In this document: piece by piece, positions 50,293 through 61,051 of the stretch
Numbering within the stretch: the stretch's first letter is position 1
Layout of the letters: every line of letters begins with the position of its first letter
DNA from: Geosiphon pyriformis
Lineage: Eukaryota; Glomeromycota; Glomeromycetes; Archaeosporales; Geosiphonaceae
Direction: 5' to 3'
Assembly: GCA_016748015.1 (NCBI GenBank)
Contig: JAAOMT010000319.1
Coordinates: 19,778-83,777, forward strand
DNA length: 64,000 nt
Notes under the pieces: generated by a model
Told to the model about the DNA's origin: nothing
The model's database searches: none
Seen by the model: only the letters and a program-made list of their open reading frames with translations
Position numbers and translations under genes: made by a program

Positions 50293-51965
50293 ATGGAGAA
50301 GCTTCAAATTAAAAAAAACCGCCCAAAAGATCATAATTGCAAAAAGTGTTCTTTGTGTCAAGAGAGCATCAAAAATAAAACATACAATGATTGCAAGGCA
50401 TGTCAATTCTTATTCTTTCGACGACTTTATAAAGAATTTTCAAGTGGCAACAAAACAGTCGACGAAATAATTAAGAATCCAATTTATATACCAGGAAGGA
50501 ACAACAATCAAAGAGATAACTTTTACCGTATTGAATGGATTCCATGGGATCGTTTGAGAAATGTTTCAAAGATTGGTCAAGGAGGATTTGGTAATATTTA
50601 TAAAGCAACGTGGGTAGGCAGCTGGATTAATTTTATAAATGTGCATAATGGTAAAATGGAATATGAAAGAAAGGGACCGAAAGAAGTTGCAATAAAATTT
50701 ATGAGCTCACCTTTGCAAAATAATTTGGAACTCTTTAAAGAGGTAATTAAAATATTGGTCTACATCCAAACCTTTCTGATTCACGTATCTTATTCATAAT
50801 ACTTATTAATCTAATTTTTCCCTTACTGATAGATAAATATTCAAAGAGCTATGTTAATTAGTACTAGATACATATCATTCATAACTGAAATATACGGCAT
50901 CACACAAAATCCTCAAACTCTCGATTTTGGGTTCGTGATGGAACTTGCCGAACACGGGGATATGAGAAAATATTTATTATCCAATTTTCACTCTACTTTT
51001 TGGGATAATAAATTAAATTTAGCCTGGAATATTGCCGAAGGCCTTAATCTAATTCACTCTGCTGGTATGATTCATTGTGACTTACACTCAGGCAACATTC
51101 TACAATTAAGCAATGAAAGGGTGAAAATTGGAGACCTTGGATTGAGTAAACCTGCGAATAGGGAAGCAGCAGATGAAGAAATATTTGGAGTGATTCCATA
51201 TATTCCACCAGAAGTTTTAAAAGGGGAAAAGTTCACAACAGCTGGTGATATATATAGCTTAGGAATGCTATTATGGGAATTAGCAACAGGAAAGCCTCCA
51301 TTTTATGATCGTCCTCATAACGATTCTCTTGTAATAGACATTTTAAATGGTAAAAGACCTAAAATCACCGCCCCATTTATTCCACCTTGCATCGCTGAAA
51401 TAATTGAACAATGTTGGGAAGCAAATCCATCGAATCGTCCTACGGCTAATGAAGTTTTGAAGAAATTAGTTGAACTTCTCAGAGTGCGAAATTATTCATC
51501 TCCAACAAAGAGTCTTGAGAGTTTACAATTTTTGAAATCAGATAAACTCATTAAAGAAAGTGTTGAATATGTTGCATGTGACGAGACGCCAAAACGGTCA
51601 AGCAAATTTTCAAAATTTATTAAATTCCTAAAAAAACTTATGAAATGCAGTAAGAAAAAAAATTCCTCCAAAAAATCCGCTAAAAAATCTCCAATAAATA
51701 TTCATCAAAGAGCAGTTTATACGAGTCGTTCCTTAACATTACAAATGACTGATGTTTCAAAAGGTTCGTTTTTCAGTTAATGTGATTTAATTAAATTAAT
51801 TTTTTAAACTTTAAATTTTTTTATAATTCTAGGTTCAACAGAATTTGTCTATTTACCTAAAGGTAAGCAAAAAAAAAGGATGTCAAGAAAATATATACTC
51901 TATCTACTATTTTTAACGTTTCTTTCTGTTCACTATTCTTAGAAACCCCAAATGAATCGATTTGA
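50293..51965 (+). CDS. TKL-type protein kinase with zinc-ribbon-like N-terminus (4 exons)
   Basis: Best intact member of the family here. Exons 50293-50742, 50833-51763, 51833-51862 and 51943-51965 keep frame: 477 residues. N-terminus: CKKCSLC and CKAC Cys pairs (possible zinc site), linker FSSGNKTVDEIIKNPIYIP, then the kinase domain with GQGGFGNIYKATW, VAIKF (Lys), HCDLHSGN (Asp kept; HRD is HCD), GDLGLSKPA (DLG), IPYIPPEVLKGE and DIYSLGMLLWELATGKPPF. A Lys-rich stretch (KKLMKCSKKKNSSKKSAKKS) and a conserved tail AVYTSRSLTLQMTDVSKG end it. Likely cytoplasmic Ser/Thr or dual-specificity kinase of the expanded glomeromycotan group; pathway unknown. Convergent with NQ2. Confidence 0.88.
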
Positions 51966-52170
51966 TCGTGATCGGTGAAATATATGAAAATATGAGATTC
52001 TACATTTTGAAATCTTTTATTTCTTATTAAATCAAGTTATTCACAACATTGTTTTTTATGTGGAACTTGGAGAAACAAATTTTTTAAAATAATTTTATTA
52101 ATCAATTAGTTTATCATGGTATTTGGTAAAAGGCTTTCTTAAAAAACATAAACATAATATTTAAAATAGC

Positions 52171-52265
52171 ATTTATATGGGGCAAAACCAGACAAAGTGA
52201 ACATCAAGCAATTGTGGCTTTAGTAATTGAAAATGCATTATCTTTATCTTCTCAGCTGTCACCAA
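52171..52265 (+). repeat. dispersed repeat, copy A (deleted)
   Basis: Matches 58558-58712: shared words ACTAGACAAAGTGAAC-like, TCAAGCAATT, GGCTTTAGT and AGCTGTCACCA. Copy A lacks about 55 bp present in copy B. Origin unknown; possibly part of a transposon. Confidence 0.6.
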
Positions 52266-52418
52266 TATTAATTTTTAATTTATTCCAATCACCCTATTAA
52301 TATCATCGTTAATCATTATTATCTGGTCAATCAATCACTTTTCTAGTTGGATCAACACCAATTCTTTGATAACCTAACGCCTTTCTCTCATGTGATTTGA
52401 TAGATAGAAAATTTTTCC

Positions 52419-52476
52419 GGGGGGGGGGGGGGGGGGAAAAAATTTTAAAAAAAAAANNNNNNNNNNNNNNNNNNNN
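52419..52476. other. poly-G run and assembly gap
   Basis: A run of about 18 G (52419-52436), then A/T-rich sequence and 20 N (52457-52476). A scaffold gap next to a homopolymer; sequence here is unreliable. Confidence 0.95.
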
Positions 52477-52654
52477 TAATAAATTTTAAACAAGACATGT
52501 TAGTTGTCCTTTTTTATTTCAAATATTATGATATAGATAACTTGATAGGTTTCAATATTCTATGATAAATGCTAATTACCAAGCTGAATATAGTTTAACT
52601 GTAAGTAAGAGAAGACTCACTGAGACTCACTTTTAAATTGATTCAACATTATAT

Positions 52655-53605
52655 TCAGTTTCTGTCAAAAAGAAAACTTTTTAAATGAGCTAAATTTTGC
52701 TTTATATTAGAAAGATCTCTCTCTAAATTCCAAAAATTATGTAAAAAAATTGGGTTAAATTGTGGAGAATGGTTTTGGATAGCGTTAGATTGGTTATACA
52801 CTGAAAATGAGTTAGAATTATTATTATCACTAATTTGTTGCAGGCCAGCGATATATTCTTGGTGATTATTCATTGGTCTTTGATTGAGTTCTTCAGAGTT
52901 CGTACCAAAAAAAAAACCTTTTAACTGAGCTAAATCTTGTTTCATATTGAAAAAATCTCTCTCCAAATTCCAAAAATGATATAAAAGAGTTGAATTAAAT
53001 TGAGGCGAATGGTTTCGGATAGCGTTAGTTTGGTTATACACTGAAAAAGAGTTAGAATTATTATTATCACTAATTTATTGCAGGCCAGCGATACATTCTT
53101 GGTGATTGTTTATTGGTCTTTGATTAAATTCGTGAGAGATATTTTGAGCAAAAGGATCCACGATTCCAAAACTTGAACTTTGTTGAATAGAATTTGTGTT
53201 GAAAGGGGGTTGCATCAAATTTTGTGAATTAGATTGGTGGTTTGATTGAATTTCTAATGATTCTAGAGAGGCCAATGTAGAACTAGGTACATGGTTTACT
53301 GGTCTTTGATTATATTCGTGAGAGCTATTTCGTTGTAGCCTTTGAGCAAAAGAATCCACAATTTCAAAACTTGAACTTTGTTGAGTAGAATCTGAGTTGA
53401 AAGGTGGTTGCATTAAATTTTGTGAATTGAATTGCTGATTTGATTGAATTTCTAACGATCCTTGAGAGGTCGATTTAGGACTAGTCATATGGTAATGATT
53501 ATGGTTTAATGAAGACGTGAAATTGGAATTATTAAAGTCGTCATAATTAGAGAAGGGTTTTTGATTGTTGACGAAGTGTTTATAATTTGAAACTTGCTTT
53601 TCCAT
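52655..53605 (-). pseudogene. Asn/Gln-rich repeat protein NQ2, one nonsense codon
   Basis: Second copy of the NQ family. From ATG 53605 the frame is open to 52655 (317 codons) except one TAA at 53075-53077 (codon 177), at a site where the repeat partner in the same gene has CAA. Two 66-residue repeats start at residues 51 and 117 (LEIQSN). The C-terminal module with the heptad helix (WNLERDFFNMKQDLAQLKGF) is duplicated here, unlike in NQ1. If the stop is read normally only the first half is made. A single C to T change explains the break, so the gene may be recently lost, or the stop may be tolerated. Confidence 0.75.
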
Positions 53606-53696
53606 AGCTAAATTTAATATAATAAATTCTAAGATACTTAATTATTTAATATCATTCTTTATTATTACTGTTCAAACTGACTTTCTAAAGTTCTCC

Positions 53697-53707
53697 TTAT
53701 ATATAAA
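53697..53707 (-). promoter_or_regulatory. TATA-like element of NQ2
   Basis: TATATATAAGG on the minus strand about 95 bp before the NQ2 ATG; equivalent in place to the boxes of NQ1 and NQ3. Confidence 0.5.
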
Positions 53708-53937
53708 CTTTAGTTAATCTCACATGATTGCAAATTTTCCAATTTTGGGAATGAACATCCTTAAAACTTACTTTTTTTCATATTACTTCTTCTAGGTGCA
53801 TGAGCATATTTTCAACTTGTCTTACCACCTTAATGAAAGCTTTTCTTCATGAGATTCATGAGAGCATGGCTTTTAACTTCCGATTTGTCAGCAATTGTCA
53901 ATTTTAAATAGTCAAAGTCAAGACGTTGAGATAAGAT

Positions 53938-54010
53938 GCCCGGATAGCTCAGTCGGTAGAGCGTGAGGCTTTTAACCTTAAGGTCGAGGGTTCGAGCCCC
54001 TCTCCGGGCG
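53938..54010 (+). tRNA. tRNA-Lys (UUU)
   Basis: A complete 73-nt cloverleaf without intron: acceptor GCCCGGA/TCCGGGC with discriminator G, D arm GCTC/GAGC, anticodon stem TGAGG/CCTTA around loop CTTTTAA (anticodon TTT at 53971-53973), and T arm GAGGG/CCCTC with loop TTCGAGC. A T6 run downstream near 54035 can serve as the Pol III terminator. It lies between NQ2 and the Kre9-like gene. Confidence 0.97.
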
Positions 54011-54280
54011 TGTATATTAATGGTCTCACTAGCGTTTTTTAGTGAGGAGATCTTTACCATTTGTAGGATATTGATATTAGAATTATTTAACCTTTATTTT
54101 ATGTTAAAATTTTTTCACTTCATGAATTAAAATATAAGCGCAATATTAAAGCAGCGGATTCAAGGTTAGAAAAATTTGAAAATTTTATGTATAAATAAGA
54201 CCTCTTACAGGTAATATTAAAGACTAATATTTGAATTTATTTTCCATGTATTTTCTAACAATTTTTCGAAATAAAAGCTA

Positions 54281-55257
54281 TTACCACAAAACAAACATTG
54301 TAGCAATTAATGTAACAATACCAACGATAACTTCACTCATTCTAAATCCAAGATTCGCATCAGATGACGAATTCATTTTGGCTGCAGACGGTACAGTAGT
54401 GGTTTCATTACTCTTTGAGGTTGCATTGTTAGCATTAATATTAGTTGAGTTCAAAGATGTAGGTAGTGCATCATTAGCGGATTTGGATTCATTTGAAGAT
54501 GACTTGTCAGATTTTGAAGCTTCGCTTGTTGTATTTGTTGTATTTGTGTTTTTTGAAGTGACTAGAGATATAATTCGACCATTACCACCTTCGTTCTGAC
54601 CTACTGGTGGGGGTGGGTTTGTTGATGGCGGATACTTACCCTCTGCATCGGTGATGATGAATCGAGTGGTGAAAAATTGCCTGGTGTTGAATTGGAATCT
54701 GAAAAAGTAGACTGATAAATTTATAAAAGCCAATAATTAGTCAAATAAATTAACCGTTTGCAATTAAAAAACTTGATGAAATAATTTTTTTTGATAACCA
54801 AGATATGCTCTTATATAAGAATTTAGTAAGCATAATGAGATTCAATACTTACTTTTTCCAGCGGGTTCAACTGCTGGTATAGTAAACTTAATTTTTCCAT
54901 CAGTCCCAGGAACAGTACCTACGTTAGCTAACACAGTTTGTTTCAAATCGGCTCCAGTCATAAAATCGATTTGCAACTCATCGAAAGTTGATAATGGTGG
55001 TGCTTTACCATCTTCTTTCCATGTTATTGTGGCCTATGTGAAAAATTGAAATGCCGTTAAAATTAATTCCAATTTTAATTCAAAACTAAATATAGAACAG
55101 GGTATATTCTCGTGAGAGTCCCTACCTCTTGACCAGGCTTTAAGATTGTGCTCCCATCTGGTGAAGTAGGAATCATTGCAGCTTTTGCAAGAATACAAAT
55201 TGATATTAAAATGACACAAAAACTAAAAGGAAAAACGGGATAAAATGAATTTTTCAT
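54281..55257 (-). CDS. Kre9/Knh1-type GPI-anchored surface protein (3 exons)
   Basis: Exons 55126-55257, 54853-55033 and 54281-54711 join (phases 0 and 1) to 247 residues. Signal peptide SFCVILISICILAKA; then the Ser-Thr-rich membrane-anchored (Kre9/Knh1) domain: SPDGSTILKPGQE, ATITWKEDGKAPPL, DFMTGADLKQTVLANVGTVP, KIKFTIPAVEPAGK, and IYFFRFQFNTRQFF with TTRFIITDAEG. A second AG 12 bases further in would break this motif, so the first acceptor was chosen. A Pro-rich hinge (STNPPPPVGQN) and a long Ser/Thr/Asn stalk follow, then a C-terminal hydrophobic segment (SEVIVGIVTLIATMFVLW) fitting a GPI signal. In yeast this family affects cell-wall beta-1,6-glucan. Probably extracellular and wall- or membrane-linked. 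Confidence 0.85.
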
Positions 55258-56453
55258 TTTTCTCTTAAAAATATGATTGATAAAGTTTTACTTCTGAAAT
55301 ATTAGGACGATATACAAATTTTTATTAGATTTTTTTAATGACAACCAGGTCTAGAAAGAAGATTTTATTAAACTTTTTCAAGCAATAGTTTTTCTTGAAA
55401 TTAAGTAAAAAAAAAATAAAGAATTTAAAACTTTTAAATTTTTTTAAGTTTTTGTTGAAAGAAAAATTGAAAAGAAGGTGTTAAAGATGAAAAGGAAAAC
55501 TTTATATATGTTTGCCTTTAGCTTTTAGATTGTGCGGGTCATTCTTTTTGTGACGAGCACTTTTTATTATTTATTTTGCGTACAAACGAAGGGAAGAGGG
55601 AGGAGGGAGGAGCGAGGAGCGAGGAAGAGAAAGGTAAAGGGAAAGGGAAAGGGAAAAGGAAGAGTTGGCAAAAATGAGTTGACTGAAAATTCACAAGTTT
55701 TTCAGGTTTTATTTGGCATTCAAAATTATCCTTGAAATGATATAATAACCGATGCTTCATGTAAATGGTGCCTAAAAAAGCAAGTCATTAATTCTACTCG
55801 CATGTTTCTCCGCGTGGTAAAGTATTCTTTCGGTTTTGTGTTCCCCAAAACTCAAATATAATGCACCAGGTTGCTGAAATTTTATTTTTAGCAGGCGATA
55901 GTTTAGTAGTCATTGTTACATCTCGTGCTTCAACGGAAATTCCAAAATTCATTTCATTAGTGCAAAACTGCCAAGATTTTAATCCAATTAATTCAATCAT
56001 GATTTTTTTGATGTTCATAATACATGTATATTATTTCCATAAATACGATATGCAGAGTACAAAGCTTATCAATATTTTACAAAAGATTATATCGTGTAGC
56101 ATTATTTTTTGGCTTTTTCAAATTTTGATGATATTCTAAATATTTCAATAAATCCTTTTTATATCAAATTGATCAAAATTTTTTTTCAGATATTAAAAGA
56201 TATGTATTTGGCCGATTTATTAAAAATATAAGTTTTCATAATTCAAAGGCTTCGCTTGAAAATCAAATAGTCATATCAACTTGTCAAAATTACAAGCGAG
56301 ACTTTTCTCTAGCAAATGCTCAATTTAATATATTTTTTCAAAAACCCATTTTCTATACCAACCAAAAGTATCAAAGTGCATTGAGAATTTTAAACAGAAA
56401 AATCGCATGTATTATTGTCAAAATATTACTAGCAAGAGTCAATTGAAAACAAA
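55258..56453. other. intergenic stretch with homopurine tract
   Basis: Upstream of the surface-protein gene. Overlapping open frames near 55794-56139 exist on both strands; none carries a known motif, so no gene is called. Confidence 0.45.
55588..55674 (+). repeat. homopurine (G/A) tract with GGG runs
   Basis: Nearly uninterrupted purines: GGGAAGAGGGAGGAGGG and later three GGGAAA units. Only a few pyrimidines interrupt it. Such tracts can form triplex or quadruplex structures (known property); role here unknown. It lies 330 bp upstream of the Kre9-like gene. Confidence 0.7.
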
Positions 56454-57498
56454 TCAGGTCCCAGTTTTTTTCTTTTGGGCAACGAGAACCATATCAACCT
56501 GATAGGCCATTCCGTCATCACGATTGGCCCAATGATCAGATCCTGGAACTGCATGATATTTGGGAAACAAATATTCGTGCTGCTTGCGTTTCTCAGCCAT
56601 TGAGATATTGAATTTCTGGTCACGTTTCAAAACTTTGGCCATATCAACTTGATCATCTTTTAAAGGCGACATCATGAGCTGAGCAGGGCCTGTTTTGCTA
56701 AGAATTTAATGACATGCAAGATTGGTTCGTGGTATCACAATGTAAAAACAAAAAACATACCGATAGGTAACTCGTCACCACGATCAACTTGCCATAATTG
56801 CCAAAACTTCAAAATGAAAGATTTGATCAACCACTCATCAAAAGAGCAATTCAAATCAGTTTCTTACCTTCCCATAAGTATTAATCAATTCCTCCATTTC
56901 CTTATTTTCAGCATAATTGGCAACAACAGTGGGCACTAGCGGAGACATGGGAGTGATTAAAAGACCAGATTGAGCTTCGTAAACATGAGAGTGCCAATAT
57001 TTTCTTTCTTCATCTGGAAGATTGAGAAATCCTCTCGCATTGATGATATACTCGACACCAATCAATCTCGCATTTTTGTCGTTTGAGTCGTAGATCACAC
57101 ATTGAAGGAAGTCTTCGTTTAGGTGGGTGCAGTACTGATAAGCTTCAATTTGACGATTCATGTCGTGCCTTTTTATTAATGTTTAAAAGCAACATTGTGA
57201 ATAAACAAAAAATCGACATCTGTTTATAGCGTTCCAAGAAGAGGAGTCTCATTTTTGTATATTACGCATAAAAAGGAAAGTGGCAAAAATGCTCGCTGAT
57301 TTTTTGAATTGGTTCGAAGCTTTGAGTGGCACCAGTCTCGGTTTCAAGGATACTTGTAACCCATGAAATTTTCTCGCCAGGAACTTTCGGACGCTATATT
57401 GAAAATCGATTTATAATGAACACATGGAAGTGAGGTAGAAAATCTCGAGTTAGAAAAGAGCAACATACAGGTCCATCGGTAGAAGTTCCGGCATTCAT
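56454..57498 (-). CDS. OBAP1/DUF1264-family protein (5 exons, one base missing at last splice site)
   Basis: Exons 57469-57498, 57266-57393, 56868-57168, 56761-56806 and 56454-56697. Reading: MNAGTSTDGP, RPKVPGEKISWVTSILETE, HFCHFPFYAHDMNRQIEAYQ, YCTHLNEDFLQCVIYDS, LIGVEYIINARGFLNLPDEE, YWHSHVYE, FWQLWQVDRGDELPIG, GPAQLMMS and VPGSDHW. These are the hallmarks of the oil-body-associated protein (DUF1264) family found in plants and fungi; biochemical role not established. The first three joins are in frame. The last (GTATGT...TTAG) leaves the sum one base short: the G at 56698 would have to serve both as splice AG and codon base. A one-base deletion or assembly error is likely; full length would be about 249 residues. 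Confidence 0.7.
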
Positions 57499-58122
57499 GC
57501 TGGAAATTTTGTAAACTGAGGGACTTGATAATTATTGGATACGTGGTCAAAAATCTTGAAACAACTTCAGGGAGATGAATTGTTTATAAAAATATTTAAC
57601 GACGTCAGAAATAATCTTGATTTTAATAAAACCTTGAAACTCGCATGATTGTATAACAATTTAGCTTGATCGTTTTCGGTGACCAAAAATTCAAGCATCA
57701 AAAATTAGGCAGATAAATTGATTTAATGGGAGGTTGGGTGATGTTGAGTTAATTAGATCAACGATTACAACTTGATGATACTTGGTTGGGATCAATTTTA
57801 TCAGCTTTAAAAATAAAAGATTAAATTTGATTCAGTTATTGAAAATTTGCCAATTTAGAAACTTTTGAATTTAAAAGGTAATTAGATAAAATAATATTTT
57901 ATAAAAAATAGAAAAAAGAGTAGAAAGAATATTTGTTTATTATGATTATTGATCACTAAAAATAAGTCCTTTAACTTATTTTATGTAATAACTATTAAAA
58001 ATAATGAAATATCATTATCTTGAGGAATTTAAAAAGATATTTGGAAAGCAGAAACAAAATATAATTAATTGCAGAAATAATTAATTTAAAGTTTTCGTTG
58101 TTAATAGATTTTATAACTTGTA

Positions 58123-58168
<46 letters not shown>

Positions 58169-59856
58169 TATAACATGACAAAGTGAAAATGAATTCAGAA
58201 TAAATATTTAGAAAACGTATTTTTTTGGCGCTTTTAATTGTAAAATTTTTATACATTTTAATATTTTATTAATATAATATTTTGGATTTGACATTATTAT
58301 ACTTTTTGATTATTAAGCCCAAAACTTTATAGAAATTGCTCATAACATAAACATTCCTGGGAGAAAAAGTTTAATGAAGAAGCATTAACTTTTTAATTTA
58401 TTGAACTATTATCTAAAAGTTGAATAATTATGTTAAAATTTAATTGTGTAGGAAATTAAAAGCTTATTCTCAATAATAATTTCTTCACTAAAGTATTCCA
58501 ACTTTAAACGATGCGCAACCTGAGTTACAGTAATTGAACACCTTTCATTTTTGTATCTTTTATATGGGGTGTGTTGCAACAAAACTAGACAAAGTGAACT
58601 TCAAGCAATTATGGCTTTAGTTATTGAAAATGCCTTTATCTTTATCTTTTCGCTGGCTTCCTCCTCAGCACTCAAAATATCATTGGTGTTGTCCCAGCTG
58701 TCACCAAGATAGCTGGAATTAGTCACAAAGAAGATGTTCAACTTGAATTACTTTTACCTCAGAGCTTGGTATGACGTTGTAGCCATCAAACGGGTTCATT
58801 CCTAGTGCTCAGCAAGGAGGATCAGCTACACCACAAGAGGAGGAGATGCAAAAGTGGCAGTGAACATTGTTCATTTCGGGGTCTCTATCATCCTCTCGTC
58901 TGACCACCAACCACGTCCTCCTTTTCGCCACGATGCTAATCACACAAGGTGCAACCTTGCAAACGAACTCCTTTCAGTCGTGACACCAGAATTGGTTCCC
59001 CGCGACTTCATTCGAGATGAATGAATATGTTAAGAAGGGAGATTTTGAATTTTTCATTTTCTTGGCCTCTTTATTCCACATGCTCCCTTTTTCTGGTTTT
59101 GTTGTAGCACTCCCCATATAAAAAGAACATAAGATACGTGACTTGGATTCAAAAATAGTGGTCCCAACTGGTCAACAAAATTTGATTTTAAATTCAGTTT
59201 TTAATTTTAGCCACCAAATTTCTTATAATATTTAATTTTTATGGCTCTATTGGGCTATATTATGATTAAAAATATCTCTCAAAACAATAAGACATGGATT
59301 ATGTTTAAAATGAGAATTAGGTAAATTTTAAATCTAAACCTTAATATATTTAAACCTTTGTTAATACAAGTTTCTTTATATTGATCGTCATGTGCTTATC
59401 ATTTGAAAAATTTAACTATTTGCAAAACAAGCAAAAAGTTTGCTATTAAATTAAAAAATTAAGACAATAGGCAAAAAAGACGAGTTAAATTGGAGATTAA
59501 TAAAACTTCTCTGGCCATAGTTTCACAACTATTACATAGCATTTGCCAAAGATTTAGAAGAAAAACAAAAAAAACTTTGATGGTTTGTTCTGTATCAATG
59601 CATCAAAACCAATTAGTCTCTCAACACTATTAGCATGATTGACAAAACTTATTTTATATTAATTAGTCTATCCAAACACAATTAAATAATGTGGGATTCA
59701 AACTAACAATATTTAACCAAAAGTTTTTTTACCATTATTATTGAATACTTAACAGATATAACTTATTGTTTCCAGTTTATATTTTCATGTTAAAAAAGAT
59801 GTGGTTGATTAAAATGTATTATCGAAAAATAATATTTTGGCAATCTAACTTCTCTT
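57499..59856. other. intergenic stretch with repeats
   Basis: Contains a (TTA)n run at about 58124-58167 and dispersed repeat copy B. From 58700 to 59060 the sequence is clearly G+C-richer and one plus-strand frame reads VNIVHFGVSIILSSDHQPRP, possibly coding debris of a transposon, not identified. Confidence 0.5.
58558..58712 (+). repeat. dispersed repeat, copy B
   Basis: Fuller copy of the sequence at 52171-52265. It continues without a visible boundary into G+C-richer sequence up to about 59060. Confidence 0.6.
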
Positions 59857-60200
59857 CTAGCTCTTGATTCATTTAGAAAGCATCTGGTGGACTATATTAA
59901 AGATCAATCTCAAAAAAAAATAGAAATTTGACTTTTATTATTGAAGTACTTACAACCATTAGATATTTTGATGAATAAAAGTTTCAGAGTTAAGTTTTGT
60001 AGTGTCTTTTTTAAAAAATTGTTCAAAAGTTGGCATTCAATATACAAAATGAAATTTGAAAAAATTAATCAACTTATTTTTGCGGGTCGTATCAAAAAGC
60101 CATCCTATGTTTTGCTGGCATGGAAATTTTTTATACTTTTAGTTAAGCAATCATTTAAGTAGTGCAATGTCTCGATTGTCTGCAATGCATATACAAATAT
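59857..60200 (+). pseudogene. pogo/Tigger-type transposase relic
   Basis: One plus-strand frame reads LALDSFRKHLVDYIKDQ (the LLLDSFRGHL-like catalytic Asp motif of pogo-type DDE transposases), a TGA, then KYLQPLDILMNKSF (the YLQPLD motif), SWHSIYKM and LVKQSFK, TAG, CNVS, matching the family's KSF-x-x-C end. N-terminal DNA-binding region and first Asp are not visible. A dead, 5'-truncated copy. Confidence 0.65.
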
Positions 60201-61051
60201 AATTGAATGTTTGACTATGAAAATGAAAACACATGATAACGAATAAGTCTTGACAGATTGCTACAAAAGGATTAAAAAGAGCCGATAGAACTCCTTTCTG
60301 AAAAAAAGATTTGCTTCCAATTAAAAAAACCTAAAGATTATATTTGAGTAGGTAAATATATCGTTCACAATTAATAAAAAATGAGAGAAAAGTCATTTAT
60401 GCTTGATTTTTATTTAATTTGCGGTATTGGGCATCCTTAAGTATAAATAATCAAGGTAATTCTTTTTAAAAGCCTAATTATTAAGATAACGTTTGACTCA
60501 TTGATTGATTTTTCGCTGTTTTTTTAATGTTTATTTTAGATTTCTGGCAACATGAAAATTAAAATAATAATGTATGTGAGAAATCAATTATTATTTGATA
60601 TAAATGATATATTTTTTCCTAATATCCAAATTAAAATTTGCCCAAGAGCCTGGTCGAAGCTTTTTTCAAAAACTTCAATTAGTACGAGAAACATATTTTC
60701 CATAATATAACTGGTTATATGTCTGAAAATAGTATTATAAAATTAGAATGAGTGAAAATAGATAAACTAAAATGCATCTACAATTTTTAATCTTTATAAC
60801 CATTCACTATACACTGAATTTAGTTAACTAAAAAACCTTTCTTTGTAAGATAGGTTCTGATGTAGTTGTGCAACGCCAGTAAGCTCATCAGCAAAAAATA
60901 CGATTGGTTCCACTAAATCGTTATTAAAAAAGTCCTTTGGACGCTCAATTTATGATTAAGCTGAAAAATGTGTATTCGAAACTCGATATAATTCAATTGT
61001 AAGGAAGAGGAATCATCTCGAGATTCACTTTTAAATTGATTAACATTTTAT
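60201..61051. other. intergenic stretch
   Basis: Nothing supported; A+T-rich 3' flank of NQ3. Confidence 0.5.

Noticed and set aside
53830-54060. Minus-strand open frame over the tRNA
   Set aside because: Antisense of tRNA-Lys and its flanks; the cloverleaf is complete and explains the sequence.
55794-56139. Overlapping open frames on both strands
   Set aside because: Each looks mildly coding but neither has a recognisable motif or splice partner; not enough to call a gene.
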